From Rickettsiales bacterium (GTDB lineage: Bacteria > Pseudomonadota > Alphaproteobacteria > Rickettsiales > UBA1997): DNA of 57,736 nucleotides. Positions 18,396 through 27,201 of the stretch are shown here, piece after piece (the first letter of the stretch is position 1; every line of letters begins with the position of its first letter). The DNA is taken from positions 1-57,736 of the forward strand of contig JAGWYT010000006.1 of NCBI GenBank assembly GCA_018969185.1. The letters are read 5' to 3'. The position numbers were made by a program, and so were the translations under genes. The notes beneath the pieces were generated by a model. That model ran no database searches and was not told the origin of the DNA. It was given only the letters and a program-made list of their open reading frames with translations.

Positions 18396-19916
18396 ATGTA
18401 TAATTTTAATAAAAAAGAATTTGTAGAAGCTTTGCAAAATAAAAGCTCTACAGTTCTTTTTAAAAAAATTCCTGCTGATACAATTACGCCAGTTTTAGCC
18501 TCTCTAAAAATTGCCAAATATTTACCAGAACAATCAGAATATAGTTTTCTTTTAGAATCTGCTGAAAAAGGTAATAATAAAGGACGCTTTTCTGTTATTG
18601 GTTTGATGCCAGATTTAGTTTGGAAATGCCAGAGCGAAGAATCTTTTATCAATAATAATTTTGAACAAAATTCTCAAAATTTTATAAAAGAGAATGGTGA
18701 TCCAATTACCAATTTGCGTAATTTAATTGCAACCTCAAAAATAGATTGGAAAAATCTTTCTCACGCTTCTTATGCCTTGCCAGAGATGTGCGCCGGCGTT
18801 TTTGGCTATATGTCTTATGATATGGTAAGATTAATGGAAAAAATTCCCGATAATAATTTACCTGACGAAATAAAAATTCCTGATAGTATTTTTATTCGTC
18901 CACAAATTCTAATTGTTTTTGATAATCTTTTTGATTGTGCTTTGATTTGCGCGCCAGTTTTTTCTAAAAAAACTGAAGATTCTGATAAGGTATTTTCTAA
19001 AGCTGTTGCAAAAATTACTGCTATTGAAGAAGTTTTGCAAAAACCTTATGAAGCTAAGCAAAACAAGCTTAAAACAGAATTTAACTTTTCTTCAAATTAT
19101 TCAGAAGATGAATATTGTGCAGTTGTAAAAAAAGCTAAAAAATATATTACGGATGGCGATATTTTTCAGGTGCTTCCTTCACAAAGATTTACGTCAAATT
19201 TTGATAAAGATATTTCAGAATTTTCTTTTTATCGTGCACTTCGTGCTGTGAACCCATCACCATTCTTGTTTTATTTAAAATTTCCGGAGTTTTCTTTAAT
19301 TGGTTCAAGCCCTGAAATCATGGTCTCAACTAAGGATGAAAGAATAAAATTGCGTCCCCTTGCAGGAACAAGAAAAAGAGGAAAATCTTTAGATGAAGAT
19401 AAAGAAATTGCTGCTGAATTGTTGAAAGATGAAAAAGAAGTTGCAGAACATTTAATGTTGATTGACCTTGGAAGACATGATGTGGGCCGTGTTGCTAAAG
19501 AAGGAAGCGTTGTTGTTACAGAAAAAATGGTGATCGAAAATTATTCTCATGTAATGCATATTTCATCAACTGTTGAAGGTAATTTACGTGATGATGTTGA
19601 TGGGCTTGATGCTTTAATCTCAGGCTTTCCAGCGGGCACGGTAAGTGGTGCGCCAAAAATTCGTGCTATGGAAATTATTGAAGAAATTGAAAAAGTTAAA
19701 CGTAGTTTTTATTCGGGTTGTGTTGGTTATTTCGCAGCAAATGGCGATATGCAAACTTGTATAACCTTGCGTTCAGCTTTAATTAAAGATGGTAAAATTT
19801 ATTTACAAGCAGGAGCTGGCGTGGTTTTTGATTCTGATCCAAAATCAGAATATCAAGAATGTGTAAATAAGTCTCAGGCGTTGATTAGAGCGTGTGAGCT
19901 AATCGGTGAGTTTTAA
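18396..19916 (+). CDS. trpE: Anthranilate synthase component I
   Basis: A 506-residue chorismate-utilising enzyme that makes anthranilate with the TrpG glutamine amidotransferase. The N-terminal Trp-binding part (SYSFLLES, about residues 46-53) is followed by the chorismate domain with GSSPEIM, LRPLAGTRKRG, LMLIDLGRHDVGRV, FPAGTVSGAPK and the C-terminal QAGAGVVFDSDP. These mark TrpE rather than PabB or MenF. trpG and other trp genes are not in the window, and no leader peptide or attenuator is seen upstream. Trp synthesis would be unusual for a classical Rickettsia. Confidence 0.93.
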   Translation: MYNFNKKEFVEALQNKSSTVLFKKIPADTITPVLASLKIAKYLPEQSEYSFLLESAEKGNNKGRFSVIGLMPDLVWKCQSEESFINNNFEQNSQNFIKENGDPITNLRNLIATSKIDWKNLSHASYALPEMCAGVFGYMSYDMVRLMEKIPDNNLPDEIKIPDSIFIRPQILIVFDNLFDCALICAPVFSKKTEDSDKVFSKAVAKITAIEEVLQKPYEAKQNKLKTEFNFSSNYSEDEYCAVVKKAKKYITDGDIFQVLPSQRFTSNFDKDISEFSFYRALRAVNPSPFLFYLKFPEFSLIGSSPEIMVSTKDERIKLRPLAGTRKRGKSLDEDKEIAAELLKDEKEVAEHLMLIDLGRHDVGRVAKEGSVVVTEKMVIENYSHVMHISSTVEGNLRDDVDGLDALISGFPAGTVSGAPKIRAMEIIEEIEKVKRSFYSGCVGYFAANGDMQTCITLRSALIKDGKIYLQAGAGVVFDSDPKSEYQECVNKSQALIRACELIGEF

Positions 19917-19934
19917 AACTGGTAAGACAAAATG

Positions 19935-20000
19935 ATTTTATCCTTGGTTTCGACACTTCGTCAAGCTCAGTGCGGCGCAGCTCAACCAGCGGATGAAAAT
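19935..20000. repeat. GGTTTCGAC palindrome with an expanded core
   Basis: Arms ATTTTATCC and GGATGAAAAT flank a core that starts GGTTTCGAC and ends CTCAACC, but is enlarged by a segment containing CTTCGTCAAGCTCAG. The gap 19917-20097 holds this repeat and the tRNA relic. Confidence 0.75.
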
Positions 20001-20010
20001 AGTAACAGCA

Positions 20011-20033
20011 GGTGACGAGGCTGGAATCGGACC
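20011..20033 (-). pseudogene. Relic of a tRNA 3' end beside tRNA-Lys
   Basis: GGTGACGAGGCTGGAATCGG (20011-20030) closely matches GGTGAGCACGGCTGGAATCG at the 3' end of the intact tRNA-Lys (20099-20118), allowing one gap. The T stem no longer pairs fully, so this is a decayed partial duplicate. Confidence 0.65.
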
Positions 20034-20097
20034 CCCACCGTTGCGTAAGCACGGCAAATAAAAGTTACGCTGGTTCGATATCGATAGATTTTAAGAT

Positions 20098-20173
20098 TGG
20101 TGAGCACGGCTGGAATCGAACCAGCGACAACCTCATTAAAAGTGAGGTGCTCTACCGACTGAGCTACGTGCTC
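20098..20173 (-). tRNA. tRNA-Lys (TTT)
   Basis: Read on the minus strand, GAGCACG pairs with CGTGCTC. The anticodon stem CCTCA/TGAGG encloses CTTTTAA, giving TTT. The T arm has GGTTCGATTCC, and CCA is encoded. Confidence 0.95.
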
Positions 20174-20334
20174 TTACTTGAATATAAATTTAAAACTGGA
20201 TTTTAAATTTAAAGAAGAGATCTTTGACAAACTAAAAGTTTATCCGGTAATTTTGCTCTTGTAAAAACAAGGAGGCGCAAAATTAAAAAGTAATTCTTCA
20301 TAAAAAGCAACAATTTTATATTAAATAAATCGAA

Positions 20335-21231
20335 ATGACTGCTAAATTTCTTACAATAATACCAGTTCGCCTTGCTTCCACACGCTTGCCAAACAAGCCT
20401 TTGGCTGATATTTTGGGCAAAAGCATGATTGCGAGAGTTTATGAGCAGGCAATTAAGGCTAATTTAGGTAAAGTTGTAATTGCTTGCGATGGTGAGGAAA
20501 TTGCTGCTGAAGTTAAGAAATTTGGTGGTGAATATGTTATTACTGATCCTAATTTACCTTCAGGAACTGATAGAATTTATGCGGCTTATGAGCAATTAGC
20601 AGATAAGAATTTTGATGCGATTATAAATTTACAAGGTGATTTGCCAAATATTGATCCAAATGTTATAAGAGCTGCTGCAGAAAGCTCGTTAGAAGAGGGT
20701 TGTGACTTTGCAACAGTTGCTTCAAAAATTAAAAATAAGGCAGAAATAACTAATCCTAATGTAGTTAAAATTGCGATTTCTTTTGAGAATTTTACAGAAA
20801 AAAATTTAGGCCGTGCTCTTTATTTTTCACGCTGTCCAATTCCATATTATAAGGATTTAGGAACCTTTTTAAAATCTCGCTGTGATGAGCTGGATACGCT
20901 GATTTGCGAGAACCGTAGCGCAGCGTATAATGACATACGTGAGCAACGGAAGCGCAGCAAATCAGATGTAGACAGCCATCACAGTAGAGATTTTGAACAG
21001 GTTCCCGATTATTTTCATCATATTGGGATTTACGCCTACAAAAAAGAAGCGTTAGAAAAATTTGTCAGGTTGAAGCCATCAACTCTTGAGAAGAGAGAAA
21101 GCTTAGAGCAATTACGTGCTTTAGAAAATAACATGAAAATTTTTGTTAAAATTGTTGATGCTCATCCGCTTTCAGTTGATACGAAAGAAGATTTGGAAGT
21201 GGTTACAAAAGTGATTGCTGATTCTTTATGA
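20335..21231 (+). CDS. kdsB: CMP-KDO synthetase carrying an in-frame palindromic insertion
   Basis: A 298-residue 3-deoxy-manno-octulosonate cytidylyltransferase, which activates KDO for lipopolysaccharide. It has IIPVRLASTRLPNKPLADI at the N-terminus, NLQGDLP near 98-104 and YFHHIGIYAYKK near 227-236. Usual length is about 245-250. The excess is a Ser/Arg/Asp-rich segment at roughly residues 180-220 between YYKDLG and YFHHIG, encoded by the palindrome at 20871-20994. The insertion lies at a normally short loop, so the enzyme may still work. Its stop overlaps the start of the next gene (ATGA). Confidence 0.92.
   Translation: MTAKFLTIIPVRLASTRLPNKPLADILGKSMIARVYEQAIKANLGKVVIACDGEEIAAEVKKFGGEYVITDPNLPSGTDRIYAAYEQLADKNFDAIINLQGDLPNIDPNVIRAAAESSLEEGCDFATVASKIKNKAEITNPNVVKIAISFENFTEKNLGRALYFSRCPIPYYKDLGTFLKSRCDELDTLICENRSAAYNDIREQRKRSKSDVDSHHSRDFEQVPDYFHHIGIYAYKKEALEKFVRLKPSTLEKRESLEQLRALENNMKIFVKIVDAHPLSVDTKEDLEVVTKVIADSL
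20871..20994. repeat. Palindromic element inserted in-frame in kdsB
   Basis: Outer arms AAAATCTC (20871-20878) and GAGATTTT (20987-20994) continue into CTGTGATG and CATCACAG. Inside, CTGATTTGC pairs with GCAAATCAG. The reading frame passes through without a stop. This is the behaviour of Rickettsia palindromic elements. Confidence 0.8.
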
Positions 21232-21716
21232 CGAAAAAAACAAAAAAGATTCTTGGTTGGAAAGAGTGGTTTAACCTTGAATCTATTGGGCTTCCAGCAA
21301 TTAAAGGAAAAATAGATACTGGTGCAAAAACTTCTGCGCTACATGCTTTTGATATTGAGAATTTTTATATTGAAGATGTTGAATATGTTAGATTTAAAAT
21401 TCATCCATTACAAAAAAATAAAAAATTAGAAAGAGAGTGTGTTGCCCGTGTTATTGAGCGCAGAATGGTTTCTGATTCAAATGGTAATAAAGGGAAAAGA
21501 TTTGTTATTAAATCAGATTTATGTATTGGAGATGCCAAAGTAAAAATCGAAATTACATTAGTTAATCGTGACACTATGACCTTTAGAATGCTGCTTGGAC
21601 GCGATGCGGTAAAGCAACTTGGTATGTTAGTTGATCCTTCAAAATCATTCTTGCAAGGTAAAATAAAGAAGAGTAAAGCTTTAAAACTATATAGAAAAAA
21701 ACCCAAAAATTTATGA
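21228..21716 (+). CDS. RimK-associated ATP-independent aspartic protease-like protein (RimB/DUF785)
   Basis: A 162-residue protein with the retropepsin-like IDTGAKTSALHA motif (residues 25-36, catalytic Asp in DTG) and the partner GRDAV..L near 125. This family (RimB, DUF785) is commonly next to rimK and is linked to trimming or regulating the glutamate tails that RimK adds. Here it overlaps kdsB upstream and rimK downstream by four bases each, forming a tight operon. Confidence 0.85.
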   Translation: MTKKTKKILGWKEWFNLESIGLPAIKGKIDTGAKTSALHAFDIENFYIEDVEYVRFKIHPLQKNKKLERECVARVIERRMVSDSNGNKGKRFVIKSDLCIGDAKVKIEITLVNRDTMTFRMLLGRDAVKQLGMLVDPSKSFLQGKIKKSKALKLYRKKPKNL

Positions 21717-22588
21717 AAATATTACTTTTAGCGTCAAATCCAAATCTATATTCCAATAAGAGAATTATGGAAGCGGCACGAAATCGTGGTCACGAAGTTG
21801 AATTTGTTAATATTGGTTCGTGCTATGTCAAGATTGCGTCAAAAGCTTCAGAGATTTTTTATGATGAAGGAAAAAAAATAGAAAATGTTGATTTTGTGGT
21901 GCCAAGAATAAAGCCAGCAATTACTTTTTATGGTACTGCAATGGTGAGACAGTTTGAAACCTTAGGAATCAATTGTTTGAATGGTTCAGATGAAATTGCT
22001 AAATCACGTGATAAATTACACACCCTGCAATTATTAGCACAACATGGCATTGCAATTCCAACAACAAGTTTTGCTAATTCTTCTTACGAAACAAAAGATT
22101 TAATTAAGTTGGTTAATGGCGCGCCGTTAGTTGTTAAATTGCTTGAAGGAACAAAAGGTGTTGGTGTGGTTTTAGCTGAAAAAACCAAATCAGCAGAAAG
22201 TGTGATTAATGCCTTTCGTAGTTTGAAAGCAGATATTTTAGTGCAACGCTATATTGCTGAATCACGTGGGCAGGATTTGAGATGTTTTGTGGTTGGAGAT
22301 GAAGTTGTGGCATCAATGAGAAGGCAGGCTGAAGAAGGTGAATTCCGTGCTAATATTCATTTAGGTGCAACAGGATATGCCGAAGAAATTAGTGAAGAAG
22401 AAAGAAAAATGGCAATTAAAGCAGCAAAAATTATTGGTCTTGAAGTTGCTGGTGTTGATATGGTTAGATCAAAAGATGGTCCACAAATATTAGAAGTGAA
22501 TTCGTCACCAGGGCTTGAAGGAATTGAATCTGTCACTGGTATTGATGTGGCGGGCAAGATGATAGAATTTATGGAGAGGTATAAGTAG
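21713..22588 (+). CDS. rimK: RimK-type ATP-grasp glutamate ligase
   Basis: A 291-residue ATP-grasp ligase of the family that adds glutamate to the C-terminus of ribosomal protein S6. It begins MKILLLASNPNLYSNKR. The ATP-grasp lid PLVVKLLEGTKGVGVVLAE lies near 139-158, followed by RGQDLRCFVVG and the metal-binding EVNSSPGLEGIE near 262-273. All match RimK. It is coupled to the protease-like gene before it. Confidence 0.93.
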   Translation: MKILLLASNPNLYSNKRIMEAARNRGHEVEFVNIGSCYVKIASKASEIFYDEGKKIENVDFVVPRIKPAITFYGTAMVRQFETLGINCLNGSDEIAKSRDKLHTLQLLAQHGIAIPTTSFANSSYETKDLIKLVNGAPLVVKLLEGTKGVGVVLAEKTKSAESVINAFRSLKADILVQRYIAESRGQDLRCFVVGDEVVASMRRQAEEGEFRANIHLGATGYAEEISEEERKMAIKAAKIIGLEVAGVDMVRSKDGPQILEVNSSPGLEGIESVTGIDVAGKMIEFMERYK

Positions 22589-22614
22589 TTTTATTCCATC
22601 GAATATGATTTATA

Positions 22615-22692
22615 GATCCTGAAACAAGTTCAGAGGATGACAGCTTGGGGAATTATGTTATACTACGGTCATCCTGAACTTGTTTCAGGATC
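22615..22692. repeat. Long inverted repeat, GATCCTGAAACAAG family
   Basis: GATCCTGAAACAAGTTCAG at 22615-22633 is the exact reverse complement of 22674-22692. It follows rimK and can fold as a terminator-like hairpin. Confidence 0.85.
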
Positions 22693-22737
22693 TGGTTTTA
22701 CGTGTTATGATTTTATCAAAAAAAATAATTTCTAAAT

Positions 22738-24228
22738 ATGCCTGAAACAGAAGATGTCATACTATCCTCAATTGCCTCTGATTGCTTTGATAAATTCTTT
22801 TCCAAAGAAAAGCTCAATTTAGAAAATAGAGTATTAAAGAATGATCTTTGCAAGTTATTAAAAGAGGCTTTAAGTGAGAAAGGTAGCGAAACCGCAAAAG
22901 TAGATGAAATAAAATCAAAAGAAGATCTTATTCAAATATTAAGTGAAGTTGACTCAAAATATTTAGGACAAATTGATAGATCTTATTTGCGTGGTAAACA
23001 CAATATTACTGACCTTCCATCATTAGAATCTGGAAAAGATATTGCTTCTCCCTCAAATCAAAAAATTCTACAAGAATATATTGAAGATAAGAGCCTATCT
23101 GTTGTTGCATCATTATCACAAGGCGATTCTTCTTTTCTGGTATCAAGTGCAAAAGATCTAAATAGCAAAAGTATTTTTAACATTAACTCAGTTGGAAAAA
23201 TTGTAACTGGATCATTAGTAATGAAAATGGTGCAAGATGGAGTTTTTACAGAAGAACAATTGAAGCAGCCATTTCAGTTTGATCAAGATGTGTTGAAAGA
23301 ACTGCCAGAGTCAGTTCAAGAGAGATTAAAAACCGCCACATTACATGAGTTAATGACGCATAAAAGTGGTTTAAAAGATTATATCAAGGGATATATAGGT
23401 GCCATCGAAGATGATATTGAGAAAGGCGAAAATTCGTTTAGTACCAAAAGCAAAACAGAAGATTTATTAAAATTTGCTGATGAAGAAGTTCTTAGTCAAG
23501 AGGATCTCGATGATCCAGCGATACCAAAAAACAAAAAATATAGCAATCTTGGAATAGCACTTGTTGGGCTTGCCATTCAACAAGCATATAATGATAAATA
23601 TTCTAAAGAACATACTTCTGAAGAACCTTATCAGCCATTAAGTTTTGATGAAATTCGAGATAAATATATTTTAGAACCTGCTAAAATAACTATATTTAGC
23701 AATTATATGCCAGAAGGTGGTTGTGCGCATCCAGATGATCCTGCTTCTCCAAGAATTATTGGCGCTCCTGATGGTGGTCAATGGACTGATTTAGAATCTT
23801 TGAATAAGTTTGCCAAATGGTTTTGTGATGAGTGGAAAACTCCTAAAGATGGCGATGCTCCTTCATTTAAAGAGTTGGTCGAAAAATATGGACAAGAATT
23901 TTATAATTCTGAAAGAGGATTGGTTGAACATAATGGTTCAGGTCCAACTGCAAGTGCTTATTTATCAATATTTCCTGAAACAGAAACGGTTTTTGCATCA
24001 GTTGCTAATAATCGTTTTGATGCCATTGTGATGCATGATTTGCTTATGCCACGATTAGAAGTGGAACAGGTTATTAAAGAAGATAATACGCCACAAACTT
24101 TTGTTGAAAGATTTTGTGGGGATAGGAAATCTAAGGAAGCCGAAGATATTCTTACTTCTAAAAGATCATGGGTTGAGGTTATTTCTGATTCTAAAAGAGC
24201 TAAGGATGATTCTGAGATTGTGCGTTAG
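22738..24228 (+). CDS. Serine hydrolase of the beta-lactamase/penicillin-binding superfamily, paralogue 1
   Basis: A 496-residue protein with the three SxxK-hydrolase motifs: SVGK at 151-154 (nucleophile Ser151), YSN at 268-270 and HNGSG at 398-402. It lacks a visible signal peptide. Instead it has a charged helical N-terminal region of about 110 residues and a charged C-terminal tail (KEAEDILTSKRSW...). A cytoplasmic esterase or peptidase (LACTB-like), or a protein exported by a non-Sec route, is more likely than a classical beta-lactamase. A second member is at 35951-37321. Confidence 0.75.
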   Translation: MPETEDVILSSIASDCFDKFFSKEKLNLENRVLKNDLCKLLKEALSEKGSETAKVDEIKSKEDLIQILSEVDSKYLGQIDRSYLRGKHNITDLPSLESGKDIASPSNQKILQEYIEDKSLSVVASLSQGDSSFLVSSAKDLNSKSIFNINSVGKIVTGSLVMKMVQDGVFTEEQLKQPFQFDQDVLKELPESVQERLKTATLHELMTHKSGLKDYIKGYIGAIEDDIEKGENSFSTKSKTEDLLKFADEEVLSQEDLDDPAIPKNKKYSNLGIALVGLAIQQAYNDKYSKEHTSEEPYQPLSFDEIRDKYILEPAKITIFSNYMPEGGCAHPDDPASPRIIGAPDGGQWTDLESLNKFAKWFCDEWKTPKDGDAPSFKELVEKYGQEFYNSERGLVEHNGSGPTASAYLSIFPETETVFASVANNRFDAIVMHDLLMPRLEVEQVIKEDNTPQTFVERFCGDRKSKEAEDILTSKRSWVEVISDSKRAKDDSEIVR

Positions 24229-24248
24229 TTAAATTTAGCGATATTTTT

Positions 24249-24419
24249 AAATCCCCCTTCGCAACTTCTGACGAAGTTGCTCCTTCTCGCTAAAAACGTG
24301 CGTTAAGCACGTTTTTTTAACGCTCAAAGCCTTTTTCAAAGGGGGTTGGCATAGCGAATTCGTTTCTAACCTCCTTTGAAAAAGGAGGTGGCACGCACGA
24401 AGTGCGTGACGGAGGATTT
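24249..24419. repeat. Modular repeat, copy 2
   Basis: It carries the same constant blocks as the reverse complement of 2129-2260, but with longer and different hairpin tips: AACTTCTGACGAAGTT, AAAACGTGCGTTAAGCACG and CACGCACGAAGTGCGTG. It fills most of the gap before the RHH gene. Confidence 0.85.
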
Positions 24420-24522
24420 AATCTGTTAAGAAATAATCACTTTTTATTACTAAAAAATTCTTGAAATTTAAGTAAATACAGAAATACTGAAAATTACATT
24501 TCTTTAATTTTTAACTAAATTT

Positions 24523-24852
24523 ATGCGCACAGAATCTACAAACGCCAGACTTACTATTGACATTCCAGTTGCTATGCACCGCCTTGTAAAGGCTCATGCA
24601 ACTTTAAATGATCTTAGTATTAAGGATTTTATTATTGAATCAATTGAGATGAGATTTGATAAGGCAAAACCCGCTAAAAAAACCTCTAAAAAAGATAGAG
24701 TTTCAAAAAACGTTCCTAATGCTAAAACAGTTGCTTCAATTAAGAATTCGATCAAGAATTATGATAAACTTAAATCATTTTCTAATGTTGATGATATGAT
24801 GGCTGATCTTTTAGATTTAAAAAAAATAAAGATTAGAAAAAAATCTAAATAA
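24523..24852 (+). CDS. Ribbon-helix-helix-like DNA-binding protein
   Basis: A 109-residue protein whose N-terminus NARLTIDIPVAMHRLVKAHATLNDLSIKDFIIESIEM has the beta-strand then two-helix pattern of RHH (CopG/ParG/antitoxin) proteins. A Lys-rich linker follows. No toxin gene is adjacent: repeats lie on both sides and engB follows. It could be a solitary transcription or partition-type regulator, or an orphan antitoxin. Confidence 0.65.
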   Translation: MRTESTNARLTIDIPVAMHRLVKAHATLNDLSIKDFIIESIEMRFDKAKPAKKTSKKDRVSKNVPNAKTVASIKNSIKNYDKLKSFSNVDDMMADLLDLKKIKIRKKSK

Positions 24853-24892
24853 ATTAGTTAAAAAACACTAACTTTTTCTAGTGTAAGCGTTA

Positions 24893-25029
24893 TTACCCTC
24901 CCCTTGAGGGAGGGTCGCAGAGCCTTGCGTTAGCAAGGTGATGCGGGGAGGGGTCTTTATGATTTAATTAATAATAATACCCCTCCCCGACTCGCTTTGC
25001 TCGTCGACCCTCCCTCAAGGGGAGGGTAA
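24893..25029. repeat. Large inverted repeat, TTACCCTCCCC family
   Basis: TTACCCTCCCCTTGAGGGAG at 24893-24912 is reverse-complementary to 25010-25029, and a second pair (GGGGAGGGGT and ACCCCTCCCC) lies inside. Variable hairpin tips include CCTTGCGTTAGCAAGG. Total about 137 bases. Confidence 0.85.
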
Positions 25030-25082
25030 TTTACAGCGAGCTTGTATTTAATTAATAGTTTCTTTCTAGACTTATTTAAAAA

Positions 25083-25703
25083 ATGAAAAAAATTGATTCT
25101 AAAAAACTATTTTCTAAAAGTTGGGATTTCTTGCTTGGAGCTGCTAATATAAAGCAAATTCCGCAATATCGTAACCCAGAAGTTGCTTTTGTTGGCGCTT
25201 CAAATGTTGGAAAATCAAGCATTATAAATGCACTTCTCAATAGAAAAATTGCAGTAGTTTCTTCAACTCCCGGTAGAACTCGTCAGTTAAATTTTTTCAT
25301 TAGCGATAAAACATTGCCAGATAGTTTAGTGTTGGTTGATATGCCCGGATATGGATATGCAAAGGCCAGCAAGAATGATATTGAAGCTTGGCAGAAAACC
25401 AGTTTTGAATTTTTAGCAAGAAGAGCAAATTTAAAGCGAGTTTTTTTGCTGATTGACCCAATCAAGGGCTTGAAAGAATCTGATTTAGATATTATAAATA
25501 TGTTTAATGGCTTGGCGGTGAGCTTTCAAATTGTGCTGACAAAAATTGACAAATTGAAAGAATCTGAAGTTAATGAAATTAAAGATGAAATCACGTTGGC
25601 TGCAAAAAAATGGCCAGCATTTTATTCGCATATTATTTGTACCAGCTCTGTTCGTGGCACAGGTATTTATGAGCTACAAGACGCTATAACTCAGGTATTA
25701 TGA
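25083..25703 (+). CDS. engB: Ribosome biogenesis GTP-binding protein EngB (YsxC/YihA)
   Basis: A 206-residue small GTPase with G1 GASNVGKSS (38-46), G2/G3 region TPGRTRQLNFF and DMPGYGYA, and G4 TKIDK near 152-156. It is needed for late assembly of the large ribosomal subunit. Length is typical. The TGA stop overlaps the ATG of the small ORF that follows (ATGA). Confidence 0.95.
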   Translation: MKKIDSKKLFSKSWDFLLGAANIKQIPQYRNPEVAFVGASNVGKSSIINALLNRKIAVVSSTPGRTRQLNFFISDKTLPDSLVLVDMPGYGYAKASKNDIEAWQKTSFEFLARRANLKRVFLLIDPIKGLKESDLDIINMFNGLAVSFQIVLTKIDKLKESEVNEIKDEITLAAKKWPAFYSHIICTSSVRGTGIYELQDAITQVL

Positions 25704-25837
25704 AAATTTTACTAATAGTTTTTATAACCAGTTTAGTTGTGATTTTTTTCGTGATGATGTTAAATTATGCAAGCTATAATGGTGGTGTGAAAGAAAATAC
25801 CTCTTCAAAATATAATGTAAAAAATGACAAAAAGTAA
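25700..25837 (+). CDS. Small membrane protein overlapping engB and hslU
   Basis: A 45-residue ORF ([20 protein letters not shown] start) with one hydrophobic helix at 3-24 and a polar, Lys-rich tail. It overlaps engB by four bases and hslU by fourteen, bridging the two exactly as an operon gene would. The family is not recognised. Confidence 0.5.
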   Translation: MKILLIVFITSLVVIFFVMMLNYASYNGGVKENTSSKYNVKNDKK

Positions 25838-27179
25838 AAAAACTCTAACAAAAGAAAATAAAAATTCAGGGCAAGATCTTACGCCAAAGCAAATTGTAGA
25901 AGAATTAAATCGCCATATCATTGGGCAAAATGATGCTAAAAAAGCGGTGGCTATTGCGCTTAGAAATCGTTATCGCAGAAAGCTTGTTGCAAGCCCACTT
26001 CGTGAAGAAATTATGCCAAAAAATATTTTGATGGTTGGGCCAACTGGTGTTGGAAAAACTGAAGTGGCACGCCGTTTAGCAAAGCTTGCCAATGCACCAT
26101 TTATCAAGGTTGAAGCCACTAAATTTACTGAAGTTGGTTATGTTGGTAGAGATGTTGAATCAATAATTCGTGATTTGATTGAAGTGGCAATCAAGATGTT
26201 GAAAAGCGAAAAGAAAAAAGAAGTGCGTGAGAAGGCTGCGGTTAGTGCTAAGAAGAAAATTCTAAAAAATTTAGTTGGTGAAAATGCACTTGATGAAACC
26301 AAAGAAAAATTCTCTCAGATGCTTGAAAATGGTGAGTTAAATGATAGAGAAGTTGAAATTGATGTTGTTGATTCTGGGAATTCTTTTGCCAATAGTTTTG
26401 ATGTTCCGGGTGGGCATGTTGGTATGATTAATATTACTGAAATGCTTGGTAAAGCAATGGGTGGTGAAAAAACCAAAAAAGCGAAAATGACGGTTGAAGA
26501 TGCGCTTAAAACCTTGATTGATGAAGAATCAAATAAAATGATTGATGAGGAAAAAATTGTCAAAACGGCATTAAAATCAGTTGAAAATGATGGTATAGTT
26601 TTCATTGATGAAATTGATAAAATTTGTGTAAGAAATAATATCAAGGGTGGCGACGTAAGCCGTGAAGGCGTGCAGAGAGATTTATTGCCTTTAGTTGAAG
26701 GAACCACAGTTAGCACCAAATATGGTTTGATTAAAACTGATCATATTTTATTTATTTCGTCAGGTGCTTTTCATATTGCTAAGCCTTCAGATTTATTGCC
26801 GGAATTACAAGGCAGATTTCCAATTCGTGTGCAATTAAAACCTTTGACTGAAGCTGATTTAGTAAGAATTTTAACTGAGCCAGAAGCAAGTTTAATTAAG
26901 CAATATAGCGCACTTATTGCAGTTGAAAATGTTACTCTTAATTTTGTAGAAGAAGGTATTAAAGAAATTGCAAAGCTTGCTCATAAGGTAAATGGAGAAG
27001 TTGAGAATATTGGTGCAAGAAGACTTCACACCATGCTTGAAAAAATTCTTGAAGAAATCAGTTTTGAAGCAAGTGAAATGAAAAATGGCTCTGTCGTAAA
27101 AATCGATAAAGCCTATGTTACAGAGCATTTGGGAGATTTGGTTTCAGGTAAGACGGATCTTTCAAAATTCATACTATAG
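25824..27179 (+). CDS. hslU: HslU, ATPase subunit of the HslUV protease
   Basis: A 451-residue AAA+ unfoldase that feeds proteins to the HslV peptidase. It has [17 protein letters not shown] at the N-terminus, Walker A GPTGVGKT (72-79), GYVGRDVES, Walker B VFIDEIDK and a C-terminal LSKFIL tail that docks into HslV. hslV, often the preceding gene, is absent here and must lie elsewhere or be lost. Confidence 0.96.
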   Translation: MTKSKKTLTKENKNSGQDLTPKQIVEELNRHIIGQNDAKKAVAIALRNRYRRKLVASPLREEIMPKNILMVGPTGVGKTEVARRLAKLANAPFIKVEATKFTEVGYVGRDVESIIRDLIEVAIKMLKSEKKKEVREKAAVSAKKKILKNLVGENALDETKEKFSQMLENGELNDREVEIDVVDSGNSFANSFDVPGGHVGMINITEMLGKAMGGEKTKKAKMTVEDALKTLIDEESNKMIDEEKIVKTALKSVENDGIVFIDEIDKICVRNNIKGGDVSREGVQRDLLPLVEGTTVSTKYGLIKTDHILFISSGAFHIAKPSDLLPELQGRFPIRVQLKPLTEADLVRILTEPEASLIKQYSALIAVENVTLNFVEEGIKEIAKLAHKVNGEVENIGARRLHTMLEKILEEISFEASEMKNGSVVKIDKAYVTEHLGDLVSGKTDLSKFIL

Positions 27180-27201
27180 ATTAAACAAAAGATTAACTAA
27201 C

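Noticed and set aside
20012-20206. 64-codon ORF over tRNA-Lys
   Set aside because: It consists of antisense tRNA and the tRNA relic; no coding signal.
24523-24852. Toxin-antitoxin module
   Set aside because: The RHH-like protein has no small toxin ORF on either side, only palindromic repeats and engB.
26315-26719. 134-codon minus-strand ORF
   Set aside because: Antisense to hslU, Ser/Ile-rich shadow of Glu/Asp codons; no family resemblance.
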